A program made the position numbers and the translations under genes. The notes under the pieces were generated by a model. It did not search any database and was not told the origin of the DNA. It worked only from the letters and a program-made list of their open reading frames with translations. From Candidatus Rhodoferax mariagerensis (GTDB lineage Bacteria; Pseudomonadota; Gammaproteobacteria; Burkholderiales; Burkholderiaceae_C), in assembly GCA_016719055.1 (NCBI GenBank), contig JADKAW010000023.1:13492-77491 (forward strand): 64,000 bases of DNA, read 5' to 3'. Below, one piece after another: positions 8,798 to 16,204 of this stretch (the first letter of the stretch is position 1; each line of letters opens with the position of its first letter).

Positions 8798-8974
8798 ATG
8801 GAACTCTACCTCCGTCGTTTTCAATTGTGGCTGACAAGCGAACTAAAGATTGAGTATGACCGATCTAGTTCATCAGATTTCAATACAAGGAAAAGCTCCA
8901 ACCTGCGAATTGATGAATTGCGAATGGCACAAAAAGTGCTCGATGATTTTTTGAAACTCCATCCATCCCCCTAG
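8798..8974 (+). CDS. Small hypothetical protein (58 aa)
   Basis: An ATG at 8798 preceded by AAGGA at about 8 nt opens a frame of 58 codons ending in TAG at 8972-8974. The product is charged, with a short amphipathic start (MELYLRRFQLWL) and a helical end (RMAQKVLDDFLKLH). There is no signal peptide and no recognised family. It fills the gap between the DsbA-like gene and the L,D-transpeptidase on the same strand, so it is probably part of that operon. Confidence 0.5.
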   Translation: MELYLRRFQLWLTSELKIEYDRSSSSDFNTRKSSNLRIDELRMAQKVLDDFLKLHPSP

Positions 8975-9052
8975 GCGGAAATTCGCGAATTTTCATGCGG
9001 TGAATCGTTGGCAGCCGCGCTTGCCAACGACAACCACTTCAATCAACTGGTC

Positions 9053-10309
9053 ATGTCCTGTAAACAAAAAAGTAGTCTCTGGATAACAGTTTTAGCGCTT
9101 GTCTTGGGTGTTTACGCTGATTTTTCAATCAGTGCAACTCAGGAGGTAAAGCTCAAGCCCAAACTCAAGTCAAAGGAAAAGGCACGCACAACAAATCCTG
9201 TTGACGGTGCGGCTGAGGCACGGCTAATTGAAGTCTATCGAATGATCGGTGCAGCAGACAGTCGGAATGCCCTGCGCAAGGCGGAAAAATTGGTTGGTGA
9301 CTATCCAAATTTTCAACTGGCACAACTCGTGTATGGCGATTTGCTCGCAGCCCGTTCGCGGCCGCTGCAAAATATCGGGGACGTTCCTTCTGATATGGCG
9401 AAGATTGGCGCGCAGAATTTGATGGACCTGCGTGCTGAGTCGCAACTACGTCTTGCGGCGATCAAACAAGTCCCGCCACCTGATGCTATACCGTCCCAAT
9501 TCGTATCACTCTCCAGCCGCAATAAACACGCCATTGCAGTTGACACAGAAAAGGCACGTCTTTATCTCTTTGAAAATACAACGACAGGGACGCGTCTGCT
9601 TGCCAACTACTATATTTCAGTCGGAAAAGCCGGGGTTGGAAAAACGGTGGAGGGCGACCAGCGAACGCCGCTGGGTGTCTACTTCATCACCAGCAACCTT
9701 GACCCCAAGACCCTGAAGGACTTGTATGGATCAGGTGCATTGCCCGTCAATTACCCCAACGTTCTAGATCTGCGGCGCGGAAAAACTGGTGGTGGCATAT
9801 GGTTGCACGGCACACCTTCGAGTCAATTTACCAGGGCACCTCAGGCCACAGACGGTTGTGTCGCCGTCGCCAATCCTGATCTGGAGCGAATCATCAGGAC
9901 AGTGGAAATTCGAACTACCCCCGTGCTCATTGGGAAAAATTTGAGCTGGGTTCGGCCCGACAAGTTGGCCAGTCAAAAGAAGCAATTTTCAGAGACCTTG
10001 CAAACGTGGACCAACGCCAAAAGAAACGGACGCGAAAACGAACTTTTGCAGTTCTATGCCAGTGACTTTAGCGCAGACGGCAAGGACTTGAATTCATTCA
10101 GCATGAGTCTGCGTGCTGAACTAAAAAGGCCGGGCAGCAAGCCAGCGAGTCTTAAAGACATCTCGCTGATTCGGTGGTCGGACGAAGCAGACACCATGGT
10201 TGCCACTTTTGGTGAAATCCCAGACGGCGAAAAGGTAGGGCGCACCGTTCGTCAGTATTGGCAGCACCGGCCAGGGGGCTGGAAGATCATTTACGAGGGA
10301 CTGGTTTGA
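9053..10309 (+). CDS. L,D-transpeptidase (YkuD/ErfK family)
   Basis: The product (418 residues from the ATG at 9053) starts with a signal peptide (residues 8-28) and carries a YkuD catalytic domain: IWLHGTPSS followed by TDGCVAV, i.e. the His and nucleophilic Cys of L,D-transpeptidases, which form 3-3 peptidoglycan crosslinks or attach proteins. A helical N-terminal part and a C-terminal SnoaL/NTF2-like part (VRQYWQHRPGGWKIIYEG) flank it. The frame can also start at a TTG at 9008, but the signal peptide fits the ATG better. Its presence in a metal cluster suggests cell-wall reinforcement under metal stress. Confidence 0.88.
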   Translation: MSCKQKSSLWITVLALVLGVYADFSISATQEVKLKPKLKSKEKARTTNPVDGAAEARLIEVYRMIGAADSRNALRKAEKLVGDYPNFQLAQLVYGDLLAARSRPLQNIGDVPSDMAKIGAQNLMDLRAESQLRLAAIKQVPPPDAIPSQFVSLSSRNKHAIAVDTEKARLYLFENTTTGTRLLANYYISVGKAGVGKTVEGDQRTPLGVYFITSNLDPKTLKDLYGSGALPVNYPNVLDLRRGKTGGGIWLHGTPSSQFTRAPQATDGCVAVANPDLERIIRTVEIRTTPVLIGKNLSWVRPDKLASQKKQFSETLQTWTNAKRNGRENELLQFYASDFSADGKDLNSFSMSLRAELKRPGSKPASLKDISLIRWSDEADTMVATFGEIPDGEKVGRTVRQYWQHRPGGWKIIYEGLV

Positions 10310-10365
10310 TGACAAATAGTTCACGAAACCACTAGTAACTTTAACACCACCTAGAAAGTAAGAAT

Positions 10366-10812
10366 ATGAAAAAACCCCATATCGCAGTTGCACTTTTGGC
10401 AGCATGTTTGACGATGTCGATGTCAGCAAGTCAAGCGCAAGTTGTCGTCACCGGAGCATGGGTGCGCGCTACGGTTCCCAATCAACAAGCGACAGGTGCC
10501 TTCATGCAGCTTCTGTCCAAAAAGGACACTACGTTAGTTTCAGCGCGCTCCGACATCGCTGGCATTGTAGAAGTCCATGAAATGAAAATGGAAAACGATG
10601 TCATGCGAATGCGCGCAGTTGACGGGCTAAAGCTGCCTGCAAATCAGCTAGTGGAACTCAAGTCGGGTGGATACCACTTAATGATGATGGACCTTAAGAA
10701 ACAGCTGAAGGTCGGTACAGAAGCGCAAATCACATTGGTTTTCAAAAATGCCAAAGGTGACAGCGAAACGACTTTTGTCCACGCACCTGTCGCATTGACT
10801 CAACCGAAGTGA
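10366..10812 (+). CDS. PCu(A)C-type periplasmic copper chaperone
   Basis: The 148-residue protein has a signal peptide ending in SASQAQ and matches the PCuAC (DUF461) family. The copper-binding signature H-x10-M-x21-H-x-M is satisfied exactly by His71, Met82, His104 and Met106. These chaperones deliver Cu(I) to the CuA site of cytochrome oxidase or buffer periplasmic copper. It follows the L,D-transpeptidase on the same strand and converges with the MerR gene, leaving only 3 bp between the stops. Confidence 0.92.
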   Translation: MKKPHIAVALLAACLTMSMSASQAQVVVTGAWVRATVPNQQATGAFMQLLSKKDTTLVSARSDIAGIVEVHEMKMENDVMRMRAVDGLKLPANQLVELKSGGYHLMMMDLKKQLKVGTEAQITLVFKNAKGDSETTFVHAPVALTQPK

Positions 10813-10815
10813 TAG

Positions 10816-11292
10816 TCAAGAGTGGGATTTTCGAGTCCTCACACCTGGATGCGCACCATGCACATGACCAGCCATGTCGGATGAAGTCGTTTGTTTTTGC
10901 GCCATGACATTGAGTCCATTGAGAATTCCACAGTGTTCAGCATCCTGCGCGCTACGACACGTCTCACGAAGCGCTTTGAGCTGCATTTCCAACTGCCGCA
11001 GCTCTTTGACCCGAAGCGCCACGTGCCCTATGTGTTCATCCAAAAGCGCGTTGACTTCGCCGCAATTTTCGGTTGGTGCATCCCTGAAACGAAGCAAAAC
11101 ACGGATTTCATCAAGGGTCATGTCCAGACTGCGGCAGTGGCGAATGAACGACAAGCGCTGTCCGTGCGATTCGTCGTAGACGCGGTAGTTTCCTTCCGAC
11201 CGCTTGGTGTGTGGCAACAAGCCCTCGCGCTCGTAGTGGCGAATGGTCTCCACTTGTACACCCGTCATATTGGCTAATTCACCGATTTTCAT
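10816..11292 (-). CDS. cadR: MerR-family regulator, CadR/PbrR type
   Basis: The 158-residue protein starts MKIGELA (alternative ATG at 11304) with the MerR winged-HTH (residues 1-70) and a dimer helix. Cys77 (ENCGEV), Cys112 and Cys121 (EHCGIL) lie where the three metal-binding Cys of CadR and PbrR are. The C-terminal tail is His-rich (HVHGAHPG), as in CadR. It should bind Cd, Pb or Zn and untwist the promoter of the divergent P-type ATPase gene. A matching operator lies at 11313-11333 between the two genes. Choice between Cd and Pb cannot be made from sequence. Confidence 0.88.
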   Translation of the reverse strand: MKIGELANMTGVQVETIRHYEREGLLPHTKRSEGNYRVYDESHGQRLSFIRHCRSLDMTLDEIRVLLRFRDAPTENCGEVNALLDEHIGHVALRVKELRQLEMQLKALRETCRSAQDAEHCGILNGLNVMAQKQTTSSDMAGHVHGAHPGVRTRKSHS

Positions 11293-11310
11293 GTCTGCAA
11301 TCATAACCGC

Positions 11311-11341
11311 TTGACTCTTTAGTGGCTACAGGGTTTCTAAT
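11311..11341 (+). promoter_or_regulatory. MerR-type promoter and operator of the P-type ATPase gene
   Basis: A -35 box TTGACT (11311-11316) and a -10-like TCTAAT (11336-11341) are separated by 19 bp, the overlong spacing typical of MerR-activated promoters. The spacer holds an inverted repeat, ACTCTTTAG and CTACAGGGT around 3 nt (11313-11333), which follows the pattern of CadR/PbrR operators. The ATPase ATG lies 24 bp downstream. Confidence 0.8.
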
Positions 11342-11364
11342 TGCCTCTCAATCAGGAATTGACA

Positions 11365-13641
11365 ATGAACACGACGCCTTCAAAACCATCATCCACGCCT
11401 ACATGCGGATGCACAAATGCATGTGCATCCTCAATTTCGGACTCGTCTCAGGCATTGCCGCAAAGTGAAATAGCAGGCGTTCCTGTTTTTCGAATTCCAA
11501 CCATGGATTGCGCCTCTGAGGAGGGGGAAATTCGCCATGCAGTGGCCAACATTCCTGGTGTGCGCAGCCTTCAGTTCCAACTTGCGGCACGGACGCTTTC
11601 GATTGATGCCGAGGCGGACTCCTTGCCACTCGTTTTGGCTGCGATTCGCAAAGCAGGATTCAAGCCTACGCCACTAAGCAGCAATGCGCCTGACTCGGGT
11701 GCGCATGGTCACGACCACGGACATGAAGCGCATGATCATGACCACAACGATGCCAGCTTTCCAAGCGGAATTCAAAAATATGCGCTGGCTCTAGCACTTG
11801 CAGTCGGTGCGGAGTCCATTGCGTTCTTTGCTCCGGATACACGCATTTTCCAAGGTCTGGGAATGGTGCTTTCTGTTGGTGCAATTGCACTTGCTGGTTT
11901 CTCCACATATGTCAAGGGCTTGGCCGCTCTGCGAAATTTTCGACTCAATATCAACGCATTGATGACCGTCGCGGTCACCGGTGCATTTCTGATCGGTCAG
12001 TGGCCCGAGGCCGCCATGGTCATGGCACTCTATGCCATCGCTGAAATGATTGAAGCGCGTGCAGTGGACAGGGCCAGAGGTGCCATCAAGAGCCTGCTGG
12101 ATCTGACCCCTGAGACTGCTGAGATTCGTCAGTCCGATGGATCATGGCAAATTGTTCCGGTGAGTGGTGTAGTGCTGGACGCTGTTGTGCGCATCAAACC
12201 TGGTGCGCGTATTCCTGTTGACGGGGTTATTGCCATAGGCAATACATCCGTAGATCAAGCGTCAGTTACGGGTGAGAGCATTCCGGTGGACAAGGCTCCA
12301 GGTGATGCCGTATTTGCCGGGACCATTAACACCACAGCCACTATTGAAGTGCGCGTAACCGCCTTGCCAAGTAACTCAGTGCTTTCCCGCATCATCCACG
12401 CGGTAGAACAGGCGCAAGGTTCTCGCGCGCCCACTCAGCAGTTCGTTGACAAATTTGCAGCCATCTACACACCTGCCGTTTTCGTTCTGGCTTTGGGAGT
12501 CGCAATATTCACGCCCTGGCTCATGGATTGGACTTGGGCTCAAGCCATCTACAAGGCGTTGGTTCTGCTGGTGATCGCATGCCCATGTGCTTTGGTAATT
12601 TCTACACCGGTTACGGTGGTAAGTGGTCTGGCAGCAGCTGCAAGGCGTGGCATTTTGATTAAGGGTGGTGTGCACCTTGAGGGTGCTCGAAAGATCAAAG
12701 TAGTTGCTCTGGACAAGACGGGAACAATCACCGAGGGCAAGCCTGTCTTGGTGGATTCGGAGTTTGTCACATCAGACGTACCTGAGTGGCAAGTCTTGAG
12801 GTGGGCCGCCGGCCTTTCTGCACATTCTGATCACCCGGTTTCCAAGGCCATAGCGAAAAGTCTTGATCCTGGAAGCAGTGTTCTCCAGGACTTCAAGGTG
12901 ATTGCTGGAAGGGGTGTAGAAGCCCTTGTTGACGGGCAACTGTTGATACTCGGCAATCACCGCTTGATCGAAGATCGGAAACTGTGTAGCAGCAGTATCG
13001 AAGCGCGATTGGCGGAGCATGAAGCGCTGGGCCGCACCGTCACCATGTTGGCATCGCAAACCCAGGTGTTGGTCATTTTTGCGGTGGCCGACACCATTAA
13101 AGAAACGTCACGAGAAGCTTTGGCCCAATTGCACGCATTGGGTGTTACTTCCGTCATGTTGACGGGTGACAACGAGGCAACCGCAAAGACCATTGCCAAG
13201 CAAGCTGGCATTGATGATGCGCGTGGAAACTTGCTGCCAGAAGACAAACTGACGGCCATCGAAGAGCTTCAAAAGCGATACGGTTTGACTGCAATGACCG
13301 GCGACGGCATTAATGATGCGCCTGCATTGGCGCGTTCTGACATTGGTTTTGCCATGGGTGTGGCGGGCACAGATACGGCCATGGAGGCCGCCGATGTGGT
13401 CATCATGAACGATGACTTACGGCGTATCCCAGAGACCATTGTGTTATCGCGCAAAACGCAAGCCATTCTTTGGCAGAACATTACCTTGGCTCTTGGCATC
13501 AAGGCGGTTTTTTTGGTGCTGGCATTGTTCAATGGCGCATCGATGTGGATGGCAGTGTTTGCGGATATGGGCGCAAGTCTATTGGTTGTTTTTAATGGCC
13601 TGCGTTTGCTGCGGGTGAATCTGGGTGAGAAAACAATATGA
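11365..13641 (+). CDS. cadA: Heavy-metal P1B-type ATPase (Cd/Zn/Pb exporter)
   Basis: The 758-residue pump has an N-terminal Cys cluster (TCGC at 13-16), one HMA domain with MDCASEE (Cys49; the extra Glu pair is typical of ZntA/CadA/PbrA), a His-rich linker (about 113-128), the TGES loop, the CPC metal channel motif (Cys406-Pro-Cys408), DKTGT with phosphorylated Asp450, the HP motif SDHPVSKAI, MLTGDN and GDGINDAP, plus two C-terminal helices. It should export Cd, Zn or Pb from the cytoplasm. AGGA lies 7 nt before the ATG at 11365. It is divergent from the MerR gene and shares its operator. Its TGA overlaps the next ATG. Confidence 0.94.
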   Translation: MNTTPSKPSSTPTCGCTNACASSISDSSQALPQSEIAGVPVFRIPTMDCASEEGEIRHAVANIPGVRSLQFQLAARTLSIDAEADSLPLVLAAIRKAGFKPTPLSSNAPDSGAHGHDHGHEAHDHDHNDASFPSGIQKYALALALAVGAESIAFFAPDTRIFQGLGMVLSVGAIALAGFSTYVKGLAALRNFRLNINALMTVAVTGAFLIGQWPEAAMVMALYAIAEMIEARAVDRARGAIKSLLDLTPETAEIRQSDGSWQIVPVSGVVLDAVVRIKPGARIPVDGVIAIGNTSVDQASVTGESIPVDKAPGDAVFAGTINTTATIEVRVTALPSNSVLSRIIHAVEQAQGSRAPTQQFVDKFAAIYTPAVFVLALGVAIFTPWLMDWTWAQAIYKALVLLVIACPCALVISTPVTVVSGLAAAARRGILIKGGVHLEGARKIKVVALDKTGTITEGKPVLVDSEFVTSDVPEWQVLRWAAGLSAHSDHPVSKAIAKSLDPGSSVLQDFKVIAGRGVEALVDGQLLILGNHRLIEDRKLCSSSIEARLAEHEALGRTVTMLASQTQVLVIFAVADTIKETSREALAQLHALGVTSVMLTGDNEATAKTIAKQAGIDDARGNLLPEDKLTAIEELQKRYGLTAMTGDGINDAPALARSDIGFAMGVAGTDTAMEAADVVIMNDDLRRIPETIVLSRKTQAILWQNITLALGIKAVFLVLALFNGASMWMAVFADMGASLLVVFNGLRLLRVNLGEKTI

Positions 13642-14387
13642 GATTACCAACTTTTCAGTCAGTAGGTACTCATGCACTTCCGGCGGAGCTGACCAAACCA
13701 ACCGACTTGCTGGACTTCAAGAGTCCCCAAATACAACAGTTGGTCTTGGAACGCGGATGGCAGGCTTTGCCTGTGTTTGAACGCATAGGTGCAATCTACG
13801 ATTTCGTTCGCAATGAAATCAAATTTGGATACAACGAGTCTGACAATCTTCCGGCGTCAAGTGTGTTGATCGATGGCATTGGTCAGTGCAACACCAAAGG
13901 AACGCTATTGATGGCACTCCTCAGAGCGAACGGTATCCCCTGCCGTTTACATGGGTTCACTATTAATAAATCGCTGCAAAAGGGCGCAATCACTGGATGG
14001 GCCTATGTTTTGGCCCCCAAATCCATCATTCACAGTTGGGTTGAAATCTTGTTTGAAGGCAGGTGGGTGAATCTTGAAGGGTTCATTCTTGATGAGAGCT
14101 ACCTCATTGCGCTGCAACAAAAATACCCTACTGCGCAAGAGTTCTGTGGGTTTGGCGCTGCCGTTGCCGATTTACGCGACCCGCCCGTTCGATGGAAAGG
14201 GACTGACACCTACATTCAAAAGGAGGGGATCAATGCCGATTTTGGTATTTTCAACTCACCTGATGATTTTTATCGCAAGCACGGCACCAACCTATCGGGC
14301 TTAAAGAAATGGGTGTTTGAAACCGTGGTGCGTGCCCAGATGAACCGCAATGTTGAGCGGATTCGTAAACTGAAACTGGAGTGTTGA
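13638..14387 (+). CDS. Transglutaminase-like protein
   Basis: The 249-residue protein overlaps the ATPase gene by ATGA and is therefore coupled to it. It has the transglutaminase-like core: GQCNTKG with Cys84, then HSWVEI with His132 and an acidic residue near 147-152 (VNLEGFILDE). Such proteins are Cys proteases or peptide-modifying enzymes. There is no signal peptide or membrane segment, so it is probably cytoplasmic. Genes of this kind are known next to metal ATPases in proteobacteria, but the function is not established. Confidence 0.78.
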   Translation: MRLPTFQSVGTHALPAELTKPTDLLDFKSPQIQQLVLERGWQALPVFERIGAIYDFVRNEIKFGYNESDNLPASSVLIDGIGQCNTKGTLLMALLRANGIPCRLHGFTINKSLQKGAITGWAYVLAPKSIIHSWVEILFEGRWVNLEGFILDESYLIALQQKYPTAQEFCGFGAAVADLRDPPVRWKGTDTYIQKEGINADFGIFNSPDDFYRKHGTNLSGLKKWVFETVVRAQMNRNVERIRKLKLEC

Positions 14388-14462
14388 ATCATGAAAAAAC
14401 CTGTGATTTCTTTCGAAATACTCTTTGTTCCGTTGATTCTTTAGGTGTTGATTTCACGCAAC

Positions 14463-15209
14463 ATGACTAGCCAACGTTTTGACAACCTGGATGCTTTGCG
14501 TGGCTTGGCTATGGTGTGGATGGCGGTCTATCATTTTGTCTTCGACCTGAAATATTTCAAACTGGTCTCGCTGGACTTTTACCGTGATCCATTTTGGACC
14601 TGGCAGCGCACTTTGATTGTGAGTTTGTTTTTGCTGTGTGCCGGGATGGGCCAGGCCATTTCCACGGTGCAGGGGCAAAGTTGGCAGCGTTTTTGGCGAC
14701 GCTGGTTCCAGGTGGCTCTGAGCGCCCTGTTGGTTACGGCAGGCTCCTGGCTGATGTTTCCCAACAGTTTTATTTATTTTGGTGTGCTGCACGGGATGGC
14801 GCTGATGTTAATTGTGGTGCGCCTCTCTGCGCACTGGGGGCAGTGGCTGTGGCTGCTGGGCGCGCTGGCTATTTCTTCTAAATTCATTGCCGAGTATCTG
14901 CTGCAGACTGGCCCCTTGGCCCCGTGGGTTGAAACCATGAACAGCGTGCACTGGAACTGGTTAGGCTGGATCAGCAAAAACCCGGTGACCGAAGACTATG
15001 TGCCGTTGTTTCCCTGGCTGGGTGTGATGTGGTGGGGTGCAGCCTTTGGAAGCTGGGTGCTAAAGCAGCGGCCCGAGTGGTTGGTGCAACCGGTGCCGAA
15101 GGCTCTGCATGTTCTTGCCCGGCTGGGTCGTTGGAGCTTGAGCTACTACCTGATTCACCAGCCCGTGTTGATTGCTTTGGTGAGCGGCGTGAGTTGGATA
15201 CTTCTCTAA
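14463..15209 (+). CDS. DUF1624 / heparan-alpha-glucosaminide N-acetyltransferase-like membrane protein
   Basis: The 248-residue protein has about seven hydrophobic segments. The start MTSQRFDNLDALRGLAMVWM and the end SLSYYLIHQPVLI are the typical ends of HGSNAT_cat (DUF1624) acyltransferase-like proteins, which carry acyl groups across the membrane. I chose the ATG at 14463; a GTG at 14445 is also in frame. The 75-bp gap after the transglutaminase gene contains a 17-codon frame (14391-14444) that I do not annotate. Substrate unknown. Confidence 0.8.
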   Translation: MTSQRFDNLDALRGLAMVWMAVYHFVFDLKYFKLVSLDFYRDPFWTWQRTLIVSLFLLCAGMGQAISTVQGQSWQRFWRRWFQVALSALLVTAGSWLMFPNSFIYFGVLHGMALMLIVVRLSAHWGQWLWLLGALAISSKFIAEYLLQTGPLAPWVETMNSVHWNWLGWISKNPVTEDYVPLFPWLGVMWWGAAFGSWVLKQRPEWLVQPVPKALHVLARLGRWSLSYYLIHQPVLIALVSGVSWILL

Positions 15210-15278
15210 TCATTCCACCGTTGTTTTCATAACAAGTCGATTTTCTAACCAAAAAAAGCACGTGAAAAAGGAACTGAG

Positions 15279-15368
15279 ATGGAGCTGCTACTGAAACTTT
15301 ACGCAAATCGAATCATCCTATGCATCAATGATATTTGCTGCCCCTGCATCCTTACCAAAGAGAGTTGA
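15279..15368 (+). CDS. Possible short Cys-rich peptide (29 aa)
   Basis: An ATG at 15279 has AAGGA 7 nt upstream and opens 29 codons ending in TGA at 15366. The end reads CINDICCPCILTKES, with four Cys in nine residues. It ends 3 bp before the GTG of the TlpA-like gene. It may be a coupling leader or a metal/thiol-sensing peptide; both are speculation and it may be chance. Confidence 0.3.
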   Translation: MELLLKLYANRIILCINDICCPCILTKES

Positions 15369-15371
15369 ATA

Positions 15372-15896
15372 GTGAAGAAAGCGTTGATTCCCTTGGGCAT
15401 ATTCATTGTTCTACTAATTTTTTTGGGTGTAGGGCTGACACGTGATCCACGCGTTATCCCTTCACCGTTGATTGGTAAACCTGCACCACTTTTTACGGCA
15501 CCTCGTCTGCAGGCGGCAGACCAACAATTCGCGCCGAAAGACATGCTTGGCAAAGTCTGGTTACTCAACACCTGGGCTTCATGGTGTGTGGCTTGTCAAC
15601 AGGAGCATCCAATATTGGTCAAATTTGCCAAAACCAAAACAATCCCCATCATTGGACTGGACTACAAGGATAAAGAAGCCGACGGTCTGAAATGGTTGGC
15701 ACGTTACGGAAACCCCTATGACGTGACGATCTCCGACAAAGACGGACGCATAGGCATTGACTTTGGTGTGTACGGTGTACCTGAGAGCTTTTTAATCGAC
15801 AAAGAAGGAATCATTCGATACAAGCAAATTGGACCAATTACTGATGAAGCACTGCGCGACGAAATAATCCCTTTAATACGAGAACTGCAAAAATGA
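15372..15896 (+). CDS. TlpA/CcmG (DsbE)-like thiol-disulfide protein
   Basis: The 174-residue protein starts at a GTG (15372), has an N-terminal anchor (residues 5-22) and a thioredoxin fold with NTWASWCVACQQEHP, so a CVAC active site (Cys72, Cys75), and a cis-Pro loop YGVPESFLID. This is the DsbE/CcmG family pattern, which reduces apocytochrome c in the periplasm. No cytochrome c maturation genes are nearby, so an accessory reductase role within this envelope cluster is equally likely. Its TGA overlaps the next ATG. Confidence 0.87.
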   Translation: MKKALIPLGIFIVLLIFLGVGLTRDPRVIPSPLIGKPAPLFTAPRLQAADQQFAPKDMLGKVWLLNTWASWCVACQQEHPILVKFAKTKTIPIIGLDYKDKEADGLKWLARYGNPYDVTISDKDGRIGIDFGVYGVPESFLIDKEGIIRYKQIGPITDEALRDEIIPLIRELQK

Positions 15897-16198
15897 AATG
15901 TCCCCAATGTACCGAAGCCACGCTGGTCATGACTGAGCGCCAGGGTATCGAGATTGACTACTGTCCGTCATGCCGCGGGGTGTGGCTGGACCGTGGTGAA
16001 CTTGACAAGCTGATTGAGCGCAGCTCCCAGGCCATGCCAGCGCAGCCTCCCGCACCGCCGCAGCGTATTCAGCCACATTACGAGCAACCTATGCGTCGCC
16101 CCGATTTTGTGGACTCGGATTACAAACACCACAGCAGTCACGGTAGCCACGACGGTTATCGCAAGCGTAAGTCATGGCTGGGTGAATTGTTTGATTGA
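15893..16198 (+). CDS. TFIIB-type zinc-ribbon protein
   Basis: A 101-residue protein with the zf-TFIIB pattern: CPQC (Cys3, Cys6) and CPSCRGVWLDRGELDKLI (Cys24, Cys27), followed by a Pro/Gln-rich then His/Ser-rich disordered tail. It overlaps the TlpA-like gene by ATGA. The family is widespread and its function is unknown; one zinc ion is expected. Confidence 0.85.
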   Translation: MKCPQCTEATLVMTERQGIEIDYCPSCRGVWLDRGELDKLIERSSQAMPAQPPAPPQRIQPHYEQPMRRPDFVDSDYKHHSSHGSHDGYRKRKSWLGELFD

Positions 16199-16204
16199 AC
16201 TGCC

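Noticed and set aside
14391..14444. 17-codon frame starting MKKPVISFEIL
   Set aside because: Too short, with no ribosome site and no link to a regulator; not annotated.
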